From the NCBI RefSeq assembly GCF_001753675.2, contig NZ_MJUW02000040.1:1-56049 (forward strand): 56,049 bases of DNA. Reading direction: 5' to 3'. The notes beneath the pieces were generated by a model. That model was not told the origin of the DNA. It did no database searches and saw only the letters and a list, made by a program, of their open reading frames with translations. The translations under genes were made by a program, and so were the position numbers. The stretch comes from Candidatus Brocadia sapporoensis (GTDB taxonomy: Bacteria > Planctomycetota > Brocadiia > Brocadiales > Brocadiaceae). This document shows positions 1 to 8,387 of this stretch, piece after piece; position 1 is the stretch's first letter, and the number at the start of each line of letters is the position of its first letter.

Positions 1-30
1 TTTCTCGTTTTTCTTGATACCTGTATTACG

Positions 31-80
31 CAATTTCCTAACCGGACAATGCTGATTCGGTGTGTAAAAAAATATAATAT
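31..80. repeat. Remnant of right end of MITE family B
   Basis: A short stretch closely matches the right terminal inverted repeat of the element at 24686-24844 (shared core CTAACCGGACAA), and the similarity continues a little way into the A-rich flank. The left end would lie outside or has been lost. It sits just upstream of the nrdR promoter. The match is by eye and imperfect, so this is a decayed copy at best. Confidence 0.5.
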
Positions 81-166
81 CGCCTAAAAAATGGATCTTG
101 TTGTTAATGTTATTAGTCAGAAAAACCATTAAACTATAGGATTTTTTCTCTTTTTCAAAAATCTCC

Positions 167-217
167 TTGACATATATATATTGTATATTATATATTCTCG
201 CCTGTCGTATATATAGC
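167..217 (+). promoter_or_regulatory. Probable nrdR promoter with AT palindromes
   Basis: TTGACA at 167-172 and TATATT at 191-196 are separated by 18 bp, and the predicted transcript starts about 75 nt before nrdR. The spacer and the stretch after the -10 box carry alternating AT tracts (173-188 and 207-217) about one NrdR-box repeat distance apart. NrdR is known to bind paired AT-rich palindromes at nrd promoters, so autoregulation is plausible. The boxes match the consensus poorly, so the promoter is better supported than the operators. Confidence 0.55.
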
Positions 218-279
218 TTTTTCGAACAAACGAACGTATCCAAAATATCCAGTTCAATAACCATTTCTCGGCAAACTTT

Positions 280-789
280 ATGCAATGTTTATTTTGCAAG
301 GTAGACAACGATAAAGTTATTAACTCCCGAACATCGATAGATGGCCTGAGTATTAAACGAAGGCGGGAATGTTTGGGCTGTGGCCGCCGGTACACAACCT
401 ATGAACGGATCGAAGAGAGTCCGTTGCGTGTCGTTAAGAAGGATGGAACGCGGGAGTCTTTTGATCGCAGAAAGATACTGAAGGGACTGGAGAAGGCATG
501 CGAGAAGAGGCCGATATCGACAGACACCTTGGAAAATATTGTAAACGAAATTGAACGTGAAATTTACAACCAATTCGATCGGGAGGTAACTACGAATTTC
601 ATTGGATCGCTGGTAATGCAAAAACTAAAGATCCTTGATGCTGTGGCTTATGTACGTTTTGCATCGGTGTATCGGGAATTCAAGGACATTTCTGAATTTA
701 TTGACGAATTAAAACCGTTAATGACGAACGAAAAAAAGAAAAAAAAGGACGGGAGTAATAGCTCCCGCAGTATATCTCTTCAACATTAG
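280..789 (+). CDS. nrdR: Transcriptional repressor NrdR
   Basis: NrdR is the nucleotide-sensing repressor of ribonucleotide reductase genes. The 169-residue protein starts with a four-Cys zinc ribbon (MQCLFCK, then CLGCGRR near residue 31) and continues into an ATP-cone domain (about residues 48-138, beginning VVKKDGTRESFDRRKI). The family is usually about 150 residues; the extra length is a Lys/Ser-rich tail. The start is fixed by the canonical N-terminus although no good Shine-Dalgarno precedes it. It lies 17 bp before the nrdD start, the expected target, so the pair is probably co-transcribed. Confidence 0.96.
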   Translation: MQCLFCKVDNDKVINSRTSIDGLSIKRRRECLGCGRRYTTYERIEESPLRVVKKDGTRESFDRRKILKGLEKACEKRPISTDTLENIVNEIEREIYNQFDREVTTNFIGSLVMQKLKILDAVAYVRFASVYREFKDISEFIDELKPLMTNEKKKKKDGSNSSRSISLQH

Positions 790-806
790 ACCAAAGGGAA
801 GGGAAA

Positions 807-3251
807 ATGAATACAACAACAATAGAGTACGTAGTAAAACGCGATGGAAGATTAGTGCCTTTTAATGAAAAAAAGATTGCTGATGCTATCTTCAAGGCGG
901 CACAGGCGGTGGGGGGGAATGACCGCGCACTGGCAGACGAACTAGCGGTTGTTGTTACCATGTTTTTAGAAAAAAAGCATGCAGGACAAAACCCCAGTAT
1001 TGAAGAGATACAGGACGTCGTAGAGAAGGTGCTCATCGAAACAGGACATGCCAAAACGTCCAAAGCATACATCCTTTATCGTGATAAAAGGGCAAGGACC
1101 CGGGAATCCCTTCGGGTGAGAAAACAAACGAAAAAGCGGGCAGACACCACGGATGTTTCCCTTTTGGTCGATACCGAGACAAAAGACGAAACTTTTCCCT
1201 GGGATAAGAGAAAGATTGCGGGTGCCCTGGAGAAGGAAGCAGATCTTTCCGAAGGGATTGCATCTGAAATTGCTGGCGTTGTTGAGCAGCGGGTATTTTC
1301 TTCCGGATTAAATCGCATTTCCACGGCATTGATACGCGAGCTGGTAGATAATGAACTCTTTGAGAGGGGCTACAGTAAGAAACTCGAAAAGCAAGCCGTG
1401 ATCGGTATGCCTAAGTACGATCTCGAAGAGTTAATCATGTCAAAGAACAAGGAGAACAGCAATATTGCCACGAATAATCCGGAGGCAATTAATCTTGCAA
1501 TTGCTGAAAATACCTTAAAGCAGTATGCCCTTCAGGAGGTATTTTCACGAGATGTGGCAGATGCCCATCTTAATGGGATGGTGCACATTCACGACCTTGG
1601 TTATCCGACAAGGGTATATTGCTCTTCCCACTCTCTTGAATATCTGAAAAAATACGGATTGTCGCTCCAAAACCTGGACACAGAATCAGCGCCTGCAAAG
1701 CATGCGCGTACACTGACGGGTCACTTGAATACCTTTCTGGCTTCAATGCAGGCCTATTACGCCGGGGCTCTCGGTGTAGCATATGTCAATATTATGTATG
1801 CCCCTTATCTGGAAGGAATGAGTTATGCAGAGATGAAACAGGAAGCACAGCATCTGATCTTTAGTTGTTCCCAGAGTGCTTTTTCCCGCGGAGGCCAGAC
1901 CTTGTTTCTGGATTTTAATGTCCATACCGGTATCCCGCGATATTTAAGGAATATTCCTGCTATCGGTCCTGGCGGGAAACCGACAGGAAAGACCTATGGG
2001 GAGTACGAAGAAACGGCGCGGCAATTTACCCTGGCAATGCTGGATGTATGGCGTGAAGGAGATTGTTATGGCCATGTCTTTGCTTTTCCGAAATGCGATT
2101 TTCATATCAATGAGGACACCCTTAACGATCCGAAGCAATACGAAATCCTTGAATATGCTTGCCAGATTGCCAGTGAAAATGGCGTTCCCTATTTTATCTT
2201 CGACAGGGATGAAATTACCCTCTCTGCCTGCTGCCGTTTGCGTACCACGATAGATGACAATTATATGATCAAACATCCGGAAAGTATGCGTTTTTGCGGA
2301 TTTCAGAATATTACGGTTAACCTGCCACAGGCATCCTACCGGGCAGGTAGAGGCAATTGGGACGCATTGTACAAAGAGATCGACAAGGGCATTGAGATTG
2401 CCGTCAAGGCGCATATTCAGAAAAAGGCGTTTGTTACGAAATTGATGGCCAGCCCCGAGATGCCCCTTTGGGAAATTGGCAAGAAGGCAAAGGATGGACG
2501 CCCTTATGTGGATCTGGAGACCTCGACCTACATCGTGGGTATCCTGGGATTGAATGAATGTCTGCAATTTATGACCGGAAGGGAATTGCATGAAGGCGAT
2601 GATATGATTAAGCTGGGATTACGGGTCATTTCTCACATGTATATGCGCGTTAAGGAGGCAGGCAGAAAATATAAGCTGAAATTTTCCTTAGAAGAATCCC
2701 CTGCAGAAAGCGCCAGCAGGCGGCTGGCAAAGGTTGATGTTAGGAATTATCCGGAAGCAGCAGAAATGGTTAAAGGGAATATCGAAAAGGATGAATTCTA
2801 TTACACCAATAGCGTACATCTGCGTCCGGATGCTCCGGTGGATATGATTACCAGGATATTCCTTCAGAGCAAGTTCCATACGATGATTGAATCGGGTGCA
2901 ATTATCCATGCATTTGTAGGTGAAGAAAGGCCGCCGGCTTCCAGCATCATGAATCTGGTCAAAAAGACCTTTAAGAATACCCAGGCTGCGCAGGTTACCA
3001 TTTCCCCGGAATTTACTATTTGCAACGATTGCAAGAAGGTTACCCAAAAACTTACCGATACCTGCGGACACTGCGGTTCCAGGAATGTGTACGGGATTTC
3101 ACGGATAGTGGGATATTTCAGCCGTATTAATAACTGGAACAAATCCAAGATTGGTGAACTGGCAGACAGGCACAAGGGCAATTATACGGTAAATGATTTC
3201 TTGCCCAAAAAGGACCGAATGCCTGCGGAACCATGCACAACGAAGTGTTAA
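807..3251 (+). CDS. nrdD: Anaerobic ribonucleoside-triphosphate reductase NrdD
   Basis: Class III ribonucleotide reductase makes dNTPs anaerobically using a glycyl radical. The 814-residue protein begins with an ATP-cone (about residues 5-95) followed by a second, more degenerate cone-like segment (about 115-205), then the catalytic barrel with SQSAFSRGGQT. The C-terminus has the zinc site (CNDC and CGHC) and the radical loop RIVGYF with Gly near residue 769. A strong Shine-Dalgarno (AGGGAAGGG) precedes the ATG. Its regulator lies upstream and its activase NrdG downstream. The double N-terminal cone suggests elaborate allosteric control. Confidence 0.96.
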   Translation: MNTTTIEYVVKRDGRLVPFNEKKIADAIFKAAQAVGGNDRALADELAVVVTMFLEKKHAGQNPSIEEIQDVVEKVLIETGHAKTSKAYILYRDKRARTRESLRVRKQTKKRADTTDVSLLVDTETKDETFPWDKRKIAGALEKEADLSEGIASEIAGVVEQRVFSSGLNRISTALIRELVDNELFERGYSKKLEKQAVIGMPKYDLEELIMSKNKENSNIATNNPEAINLAIAENTLKQYALQEVFSRDVADAHLNGMVHIHDLGYPTRVYCSSHSLEYLKKYGLSLQNLDTESAPAKHARTLTGHLNTFLASMQAYYAGALGVAYVNIMYAPYLEGMSYAEMKQEAQHLIFSCSQSAFSRGGQTLFLDFNVHTGIPRYLRNIPAIGPGGKPTGKTYGEYEETARQFTLAMLDVWREGDCYGHVFAFPKCDFHINEDTLNDPKQYEILEYACQIASENGVPYFIFDRDEITLSACCRLRTTIDDNYMIKHPESMRFCGFQNITVNLPQASYRAGRGNWDALYKEIDKGIEIAVKAHIQKKAFVTKLMASPEMPLWEIGKKAKDGRPYVDLETSTYIVGILGLNECLQFMTGRELHEGDDMIKLGLRVISHMYMRVKEAGRKYKLKFSLEESPAESASRRLAKVDVRNYPEAAEMVKGNIEKDEFYYTNSVHLRPDAPVDMITRIFLQSKFHTMIESGAIIHAFVGEERPPASSIMNLVKKTFKNTQAAQVTISPEFTICNDCKKVTQKLTDTCGHCGSRNVYGISRIVGYFSRINNWNKSKIGELADRHKGNYTVNDFLPKKDRMPAEPCTTKC

Positions 3252-3401
3252 ATTCAGGTACAGAAATTTCAAAACAGGGGTACAAAATTTTGTGCTCCTG
3301 TAAATAGTATGCTGAATGGGTGAAGCGGAGCGCATCCAATAAAAATAGACAAAAAGACGGGTTTTCTCCGTTTAACCCGTTCATTCTAATCGTGACATAG
3401 A

Positions 3402-4136
3402 ATGGTTGTTCCAATTAAGGGATTTATAGAGAATAGTTTAATCGAGTGGGAAGGGAAGATTGTATCAATAGTCTTTTTGCCTACCTGCAACTTTCGTTGC
3501 CCTTATTGTCATGCTCCTCATTTAGTACAATCACCGAATGATTTAGAATCTATTCCCGCTGATGCAGTGATTGACAAGATGAGACAAAATCGTGGGTGGG
3601 TTGACGGCGTTGTTGTTACGGGTGGCGAACCAACCTCACATAAACATCTCGATGGATTTTTGACATCGTTGAAAGATACGGGAGTTGTGGTACGTCTGGA
3701 TACCAATGGCACAAATCCTCATATCTTAAAAGATTTAATTGCTAAAAAACTGCTGGATTGCGTGGCCATGGATATCAAGGCCCCCCTTCAGCAGAGAAAA
3801 TATGAACTGGTTTCTGGGGTGCCTTGTAATATTGATGATATTCAGGAGAGTATCCGGATTATCATGGAAAGCGGTATTGAGTACGAATTTAGGACTACCG
3901 TCTGTCCGACACAGCTTGATGGAGACGATATTGAAGAAATCGCCAGAACTATCCAGGGTGCGTGGCGTTATATTCTCCAGGCTTTTCGACCGAATCATTG
4001 TCTGGATACCGGGATGTTAAAGATTGAACCGTATCCCGCCGAAATGCTAAGGGATTTTGCGGCACGAGCTGGCAAATATGTCGATTACTGCTGTGTGCGC
4101 GGTGAAGAAGGGAAGGTTTTGCAAAGAAATTGGTAA
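3402..4136 (+). CDS. nrdG: Anaerobic RNR-activating radical SAM protein NrdG
   Basis: NrdG uses a [4Fe-4S] cluster and S-adenosylmethionine to install the glycyl radical on NrdD. The 244-residue protein carries the radical-SAM motif CNFRCPYC (Cys29, Cys33, Cys36), followed by a GGEP-type motif (TGGEPTSH) and RLDTNG. It belongs to the longer bacterial activase group. It follows nrdD after a 150-bp gap containing two imperfect hairpins (about 3275-3302 and 3357-3381), which could modulate expression relative to nrdD. The Shine-Dalgarno is weak. Function is secure from motif plus neighbourhood. Confidence 0.93.
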   Translation: MVVPIKGFIENSLIEWEGKIVSIVFLPTCNFRCPYCHAPHLVQSPNDLESIPADAVIDKMRQNRGWVDGVVVTGGEPTSHKHLDGFLTSLKDTGVVVRLDTNGTNPHILKDLIAKKLLDCVAMDIKAPLQQRKYELVSGVPCNIDDIQESIRIIMESGIEYEFRTTVCPTQLDGDDIEEIARTIQGAWRYILQAFRPNHCLDTGMLKIEPYPAEMLRDFAARAGKYVDYCCVRGEEGKVLQRNW

Positions 4137-4190
4137 TTTCATTATACTATTTTGGTCTCATACCAGGTCAGAGAAAGGGGGTGATTGTCT

Positions 4191-4274
4191 ATGGCGGCAA
4201 AGAAGTGTGGAAGTTCTTCAAAGACATCAAAAGGAACTGCAAAGAAAAGTACTAAGAAAACAGCAAAGAAATAA
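4191..4274 (+). CDS. Lys-rich single-Cys microprotein (27 aa)
   Basis: This tiny ORF encodes 27 residues, starting MAAKKCGSSSK and ending in a Lys/Thr/Ser repeat (KKSTKKTAKK). About 40 percent of residues are Lys and there is one Cys at position 6. A very good Shine-Dalgarno (AAAGGGGGTGAT) sits at the right distance from the ATG, much better than that of nrdG just upstream, which argues for real translation. It is the last gene before the intrinsic terminator at 4461. I recognise no family; composition resembles histone-H1-like tails. A similar terminal microprotein ends the kor operon (44003-44095). Confidence 0.6.
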   Translation: MAAKKCGSSSKTSKGTAKKSTKKTAKK

Positions 4275-4460
4275 ATAAACGACAGTGCGTTTGTATAGTA
4301 TTTTAAAAATCTTTTAAGATACTCTTAGATTTAGAAGTTTGCTATTTTAGCAAAAGGTAAAAATTTGTATATCGTATAGGTACTCAATATTCATGGTTAA
4401 TGTATAAAATATTTTCATATTTTCATTTCAGAGACCAAATGTAGTATGTATAATGATAAA

Positions 4461-4493
4461 GGGGTATTTCGCACTAGCGAAATACCCCTTTTT
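4461..4493 (+). terminator. Intrinsic terminator of the nrd operon
   Basis: A perfect 12-bp stem (GGGGTATTTCGC, loop ACTA, then its complement) is followed by TTTTT. It closes the nrdR-nrdD-nrdG-microprotein unit and separates it from smc, which starts 42 bp later. Confidence 0.93.
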
Positions 4494-4534
4494 AGTAACG
4501 GATGTTTCTTTTATTATTTTAAATTGTCAGGATC

Positions 4535-7500
4535 ATGAGACTAAAAAAACTGGAATTATTTGGGTTTAAATCTTTCGCAGAAAAAACTGAAATCGCCTTT
4601 GAGGATGGAATAACCGTCATTGTGGGACCGAATGGATGCGGGAAGAGCAATGTCATTGATGCGCTCAAGTGGGTGCTTGGTGAGCAGAGCGTAAAGTCAC
4701 TTCGGGGCAACGAAATGGCAGATGTGATTTTCAATGGAACGGATAAACGTCCATCCCTGGGTTATGCCGAGGTATCCCTGACCATCCAAAATAATAAAGG
4801 ACTGTTACCTCTCGAATACTCCGAGGTCTGTATAACCCGCCGTTTGTACACCTCGGGAGAATCTGAATATTTTCTCAACAAACAGGCAAGCAGACTAAAA
4901 GATATCCGCGAGCTTTTTCTGGATACTGGTTTTGGAGCAAATGCCTATTCTGTCATTGAGCAGGGCAACGTGGAGGCCATGCTGCAGGCGGATTCTCGTG
5001 AGAGACGGACATTGTTTGAAGAAGCAGCCGGTATCAGCAAGTTTAAATCGCGTAAAAAAACAGCCTTGAGTAAGCTTGAACATGTTGAACAAAATCTCCT
5101 CCGGGTTGGTGACATTGTTGAGGAACTGCAGAAGCAGCTCCGGTCGGTGAAGCTCCAGGCGTCAAAGGCGCGAAAATACCAGGAATATGTAGAACATCTC
5201 AAAAAATTAAAGATCGGTCTCTCGCTACGGAACTATCGTGATTTCAAAGGGAAAAAGACAACTATTTCTGAGCAGGTCAACCAGGCAGTAGAACAAAACA
5301 ACGCGATCGTTGCCGGATTGAACGAGCTTGAAGTGCAAATAACGGCAATTGAGGGCATAGTAGGGCAATTAGAGAAGCAATTGTCGCAGATGCAGACGGA
5401 ACGGATAAATTTGGAGACGCAAATCTCTAAAAATCAGGACAAAATAAAATATAATCACGAACGCATGAAAGAATTGGAAATGCTCCGTGAAAAATATGCT
5501 GAACAACAAAAGGGTCTCGAAAACAAAGTGCTTGAGGTAAACAACAAGATTACAGAGACAAAGGAAATGGTGAATACCGTAACGCAGGAAATGATAAAAT
5601 TTGCTGATATCCAGAAGGCAAAAGAGGTTTTCCAGAAAGAGATCAGCTTCGAATGCGACATGCTGTATCAGGGTATTGACGAAAAGAAGTCCGAGGTTAT
5701 CTCGATCCTTCAACAAGAATCCAGCCTCCAGAATGAAATTGGCAGCCTGACCACCGAAAAAGACGCCTTGAAAGGCAGAAAAATACGGCTTTCCAGAAGA
5801 CAAGAGGAAATTACTTCAGTCGTGGATATCCTGACGTCCAAATATGAGGAGATTACAAAGGAAAAGAATACCCTCGTGGAAGAATTTCATGGCTTAGACC
5901 AGAAACTATCCACCTCAAAAGGACGTATACAAGAACTCGTGAGTATGATGCGTTCTCTGGACGAACAAATCAATCAGCAAAAACAATTGCAGAGCAGTAA
6001 GATCTCCCGCCATGAAGTGCTTATGGATTTTGAAATGCGTGCGGAGGGTGTAGAATCCGGTGCAAAGGCTATTTTGGATGAGTCCAAAAAGGATCCCGCA
6101 GCCGTAAGCGGCATCCGGGGCATGATTGCCGATCTGGTTAAAGTCGACCTCCCATATGCATTGGCTATCGAGACTGCCCTCGGTGAAAGGGTTCAGGGGA
6201 TTATCACCGATACCACCGATAATGCTGTCCAGGCGGTTGCATTCCTGCAGAAGAGTCAAAAAGGACACGCAATCTTTTTCCCGTTGGATAGAACCAATGA
6301 CTACCCCTCTATTCCTGAAGAAATTCTGCAAAAACCCGATGTCGTCGGTGTCGCACGCAAATTCGTTAACAGTACGGAAGCGGTTTGCAAGGTGGTCGAT
6401 GGTTTTCTGAATAATACAATCATTGTAAAGGATCTTACCGCCGCACTTGCCATGGGCTGCAACAATCGTACTGTCCGGTACGTTACCCTTGACGGCGCAC
6501 TGCTAGAACCCGACGGTGCGCTCAGCGGTGGCAAGAAGCAAGGGCAGGTGGGCATCATATCCCGGAAAAGCGAGCTGAAGAAGATCGAGGAGGAATTGAT
6601 TCACATCCGGCAAATCCTTGAGAAATTGGAAATGGACAAACAATATCACATCGAGGAAATTACCGGACTTGAAGTGGAAACTGCCCAGCTGGCAAAGAGA
6701 ATCGAACAGATAAACATCCTGAAGATTTCAAAGGACAATGAGATTACCCAAAATGAACAGAAGCGGGACGAACTCACGGCAGAGAAAAAAATCAATGAAA
6801 ATGAGATGGAAGAGATCGATGTGGAAGTGGAAAACGCTTCTGAACGTGAGCGAAGTTTACAGGCAGAATTAATGCATTTCAATCAGCAACACAAGCAGTT
6901 AGAACAACAGGTTGAAGAGTCTGCTATGCTTGTGGAAGAAAAAGAGCTTTTAAAAAAGAATGTTCAGGAGGAAATAACTGCGGTTAAAATCGGCCTTGCG
7001 CAAAGACAGGAAAAGAAAGACGGTCTGGACAAAGCGTCGCATAAACTCGATGCCGAGTTACTGGAAGCACAAGAACAGATTACCCTGAGCATGCGAGAAC
7101 GCGAGGAGTGTCAGAAAAAAAAGCAGGAAGCTGAAGCGGAGATTAAACACATGGAACTTCTTCTCCGTGAACTCGATACACAAAGGATAGCTTTGGAAGA
7201 GTCGATAGTTTCTTGCAAGACGGAGCGGGATGGCCATAATCTGAAAACCACAGAATTGAAGGAACACCTTGATGAAAAGCGTGCAGAGCAGAAACACTTC
7301 GAGCAACAGATCCAGGAATTAAAACTCAAGGAAAACGAGTATCACATCCGTCTCTCCAATCTTGAAGAGCGTGTACGGGAGGAATATCACGTTGAGTTGT
7401 CAGATTTAGATAATACTACCGATGAAATTAAATTGGAACTCACCACGTCACAGCCGGAATCTACCGATCCAACCCAACTCCAGGTTGATTTTTGGGAGAC

Positions 7501-8158
7501 AGTTTCCAAGGAAATCGAGGAACTGCAGGGAAAGATCGGAAGGCTGGGGAATGTGAACCTGGAGGCCATCAAAGAGCAAGATGAGCTGGAGATTCGCGAG
7601 ACATTTCTGGTAAATCAGAAAGAAGACCTTGAGAAATCCCAGGATGCGCTGCAGAATCTGATAAAAAAGATCAACCATACCAGCCGCGAATTGTTTGAAA
7701 AAGTATTCAACGACATCCGCCAGAATTTCCAGGTGATGTTCCGAAAATTATTTGGCGGGGGTAAAGGCGACATAATCCTGGAGGAAAATGTGGACATCCT
7801 GGAGGCGGGCATTGAGATCATGGCGCAGCCACCCAGTAAAGAACTCCGTTCAATTACCCTCCTCTCCGGTGGTGAAAAGGTAATGACCACCGTAGCGCTC
7901 CTTTTTGCAGTATTCCAATCAAAACCCAGCCCATTCTGCATCCTGGACGAGGCAGATGCCGCCCTGGATGAGAGCAACATAAATAGGTTTACCCACATTC
8001 TGAAGGAATTTACCAAAGACACGCAATTTCTCGTAATTACCCACAACAAGGTGACCATGAGCGTTGCCGATGTAATGTACGGAATTACCATGCAAGAACC
8101 GGGCGTATCTATGAAGGTGGCCGTTAAATTCGAGGAAATCGAGAAGAAGGTTGCGTAA
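4535..8158 (+). CDS. smc: Chromosome segregation protein SMC
   Basis: SMC forms the ATP-driven condensin ring that organises and segregates chromosomes. The 1207-residue protein has an N-terminal ATPase half with Walker A GPNGCGKSN (about residues 32-40), two long coiled-coil arms, a hinge near residues 515-660, and the C-terminal ATPase half with LSGGEK (near residue 1110) and Walker B FCILDEADAALDE. Length and order match bacterial SMC. The start is the usual MRLKKLELFGFKSF. ScpA and ScpB are not adjacent. It is flanked by a terminator upstream and an independent promoter downstream, so it looks monocistronic. Confidence 0.96.
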   Translation: MRLKKLELFGFKSFAEKTEIAFEDGITVIVGPNGCGKSNVIDALKWVLGEQSVKSLRGNEMADVIFNGTDKRPSLGYAEVSLTIQNNKGLLPLEYSEVCITRRLYTSGESEYFLNKQASRLKDIRELFLDTGFGANAYSVIEQGNVEAMLQADSRERRTLFEEAAGISKFKSRKKTALSKLEHVEQNLLRVGDIVEELQKQLRSVKLQASKARKYQEYVEHLKKLKIGLSLRNYRDFKGKKTTISEQVNQAVEQNNAIVAGLNELEVQITAIEGIVGQLEKQLSQMQTERINLETQISKNQDKIKYNHERMKELEMLREKYAEQQKGLENKVLEVNNKITETKEMVNTVTQEMIKFADIQKAKEVFQKEISFECDMLYQGIDEKKSEVISILQQESSLQNEIGSLTTEKDALKGRKIRLSRRQEEITSVVDILTSKYEEITKEKNTLVEEFHGLDQKLSTSKGRIQELVSMMRSLDEQINQQKQLQSSKISRHEVLMDFEMRAEGVESGAKAILDESKKDPAAVSGIRGMIADLVKVDLPYALAIETALGERVQGIITDTTDNAVQAVAFLQKSQKGHAIFFPLDRTNDYPSIPEEILQKPDVVGVARKFVNSTEAVCKVVDGFLNNTIIVKDLTAALAMGCNNRTVRYVTLDGALLEPDGALSGGKKQGQVGIISRKSELKKIEEELIHIRQILEKLEMDKQYHIEEITGLEVETAQLAKRIEQINILKISKDNEITQNEQKRDELTAEKKINENEMEEIDVEVENASERERSLQAELMHFNQQHKQLEQQVEESAMLVEEKELLKKNVQEEITAVKIGLAQRQEKKDGLDKASHKLDAELLEAQEQITLSMREREECQKKKQEAEAEIKHMELLLRELDTQRIALEESIVSCKTERDGHNLKTTELKEHLDEKRAEQKHFEQQIQELKLKENEYHIRLSNLEERVREEYHVELSDLDNTTDEIKLELTTSQPESTDPTQLQVDFWETVSKEIEELQGKIGRLGNVNLEAIKEQDELEIRETFLVNQKEDLEKSQDALQNLIKKINHTSRELFEKVFNDIRQNFQVMFRKLFGGGKGDIILEENVDILEAGIEIMAQPPSKELRSITLLSGGEKVMTTVALLFAVFQSKPSPFCILDEADAALDESNINRFTHILKEFTKDTQFLVITHNKVTMSVADVMYGITMQEPGVSMKVAVKFEEIEKKVA

Positions 8159-8192
8159 AATCTTTAACGACGGTTTACCTTTGTAAATTTGC

Positions 8193-8221
8193 TTGACAAA
8201 AAACTGAGCACTTAGTATATT
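8193..8221 (+). promoter_or_regulatory. Sigma-70 promoter of the riboswitch transcript
   Basis: TTGACA at 8193-8198 and TATATT at 8216-8221 are separated by exactly 17 bp. The predicted start near 8228 lies just ahead of the fluoride aptamer, as expected for a riboswitch leader. Confidence 0.8.
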
Positions 8222-8238
8222 CCAAATCATAATTAAGA

Positions 8239-8321
8239 TTCAGGCGATGGAGTTCGCCTTAATTGCTATGTGATAGCTGATAACTCCTATTGAAGCTAAA
8301 TACTTCGATAGGAGTTTTTTT
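8239..8321 (+). promoter_or_regulatory. Fluoride riboswitch (crcB motif) with terminator
   Basis: The sequence has every landmark of the crcB/fluoride aptamer. Stem GGCG (8243-8246) pairs with CGCC (8255-8258) around the loop ATGGAGTT. A second stem GCTAT/ATAGC (8265-8277) is followed by CTGATAACTCCTA. The loop GGAGTT (8249-8254) can form the diagnostic pseudoknot with AACTCC (8282-8287). That same strand begins the left arm of an intrinsic terminator (8283-8295 with 8303-8315, then a T-run). Binding of fluoride would therefore prevent termination, the ON-switch arrangement known from Bacillus cereus crcB. The next gene is a dynamin-like GTPase rather than a fluoride exporter. Confidence 0.92.
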
Positions 8322-8330
8322 ATTTATAAG

Positions 8331-8368
8331 AACCCCTGTCAAAGACAAAGTCTCGACAGGGGTTTTTT
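8331..8368 (+). terminator. Second intrinsic terminator in the same leader
   Basis: AACCCCTGTC (8331-8340) pairs with GACAGGGGTT (8355-8364), extended inside by AGAC/GTCT, and is followed by a run of six T. No ORF lies between it and the riboswitch terminator. It ends just before the GTPase Shine-Dalgarno, so transcription must pass two terminators to reach the gene. Confidence 0.85.
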
Positions 8369-8387
8369 GTTATGGAGGAATTGTTCC

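Noticed and set aside
1944-2591. Long minus-strand frames inside nrdD and other genes
   Set aside because: They are antisense shadows of well-supported genes and resemble no known protein.
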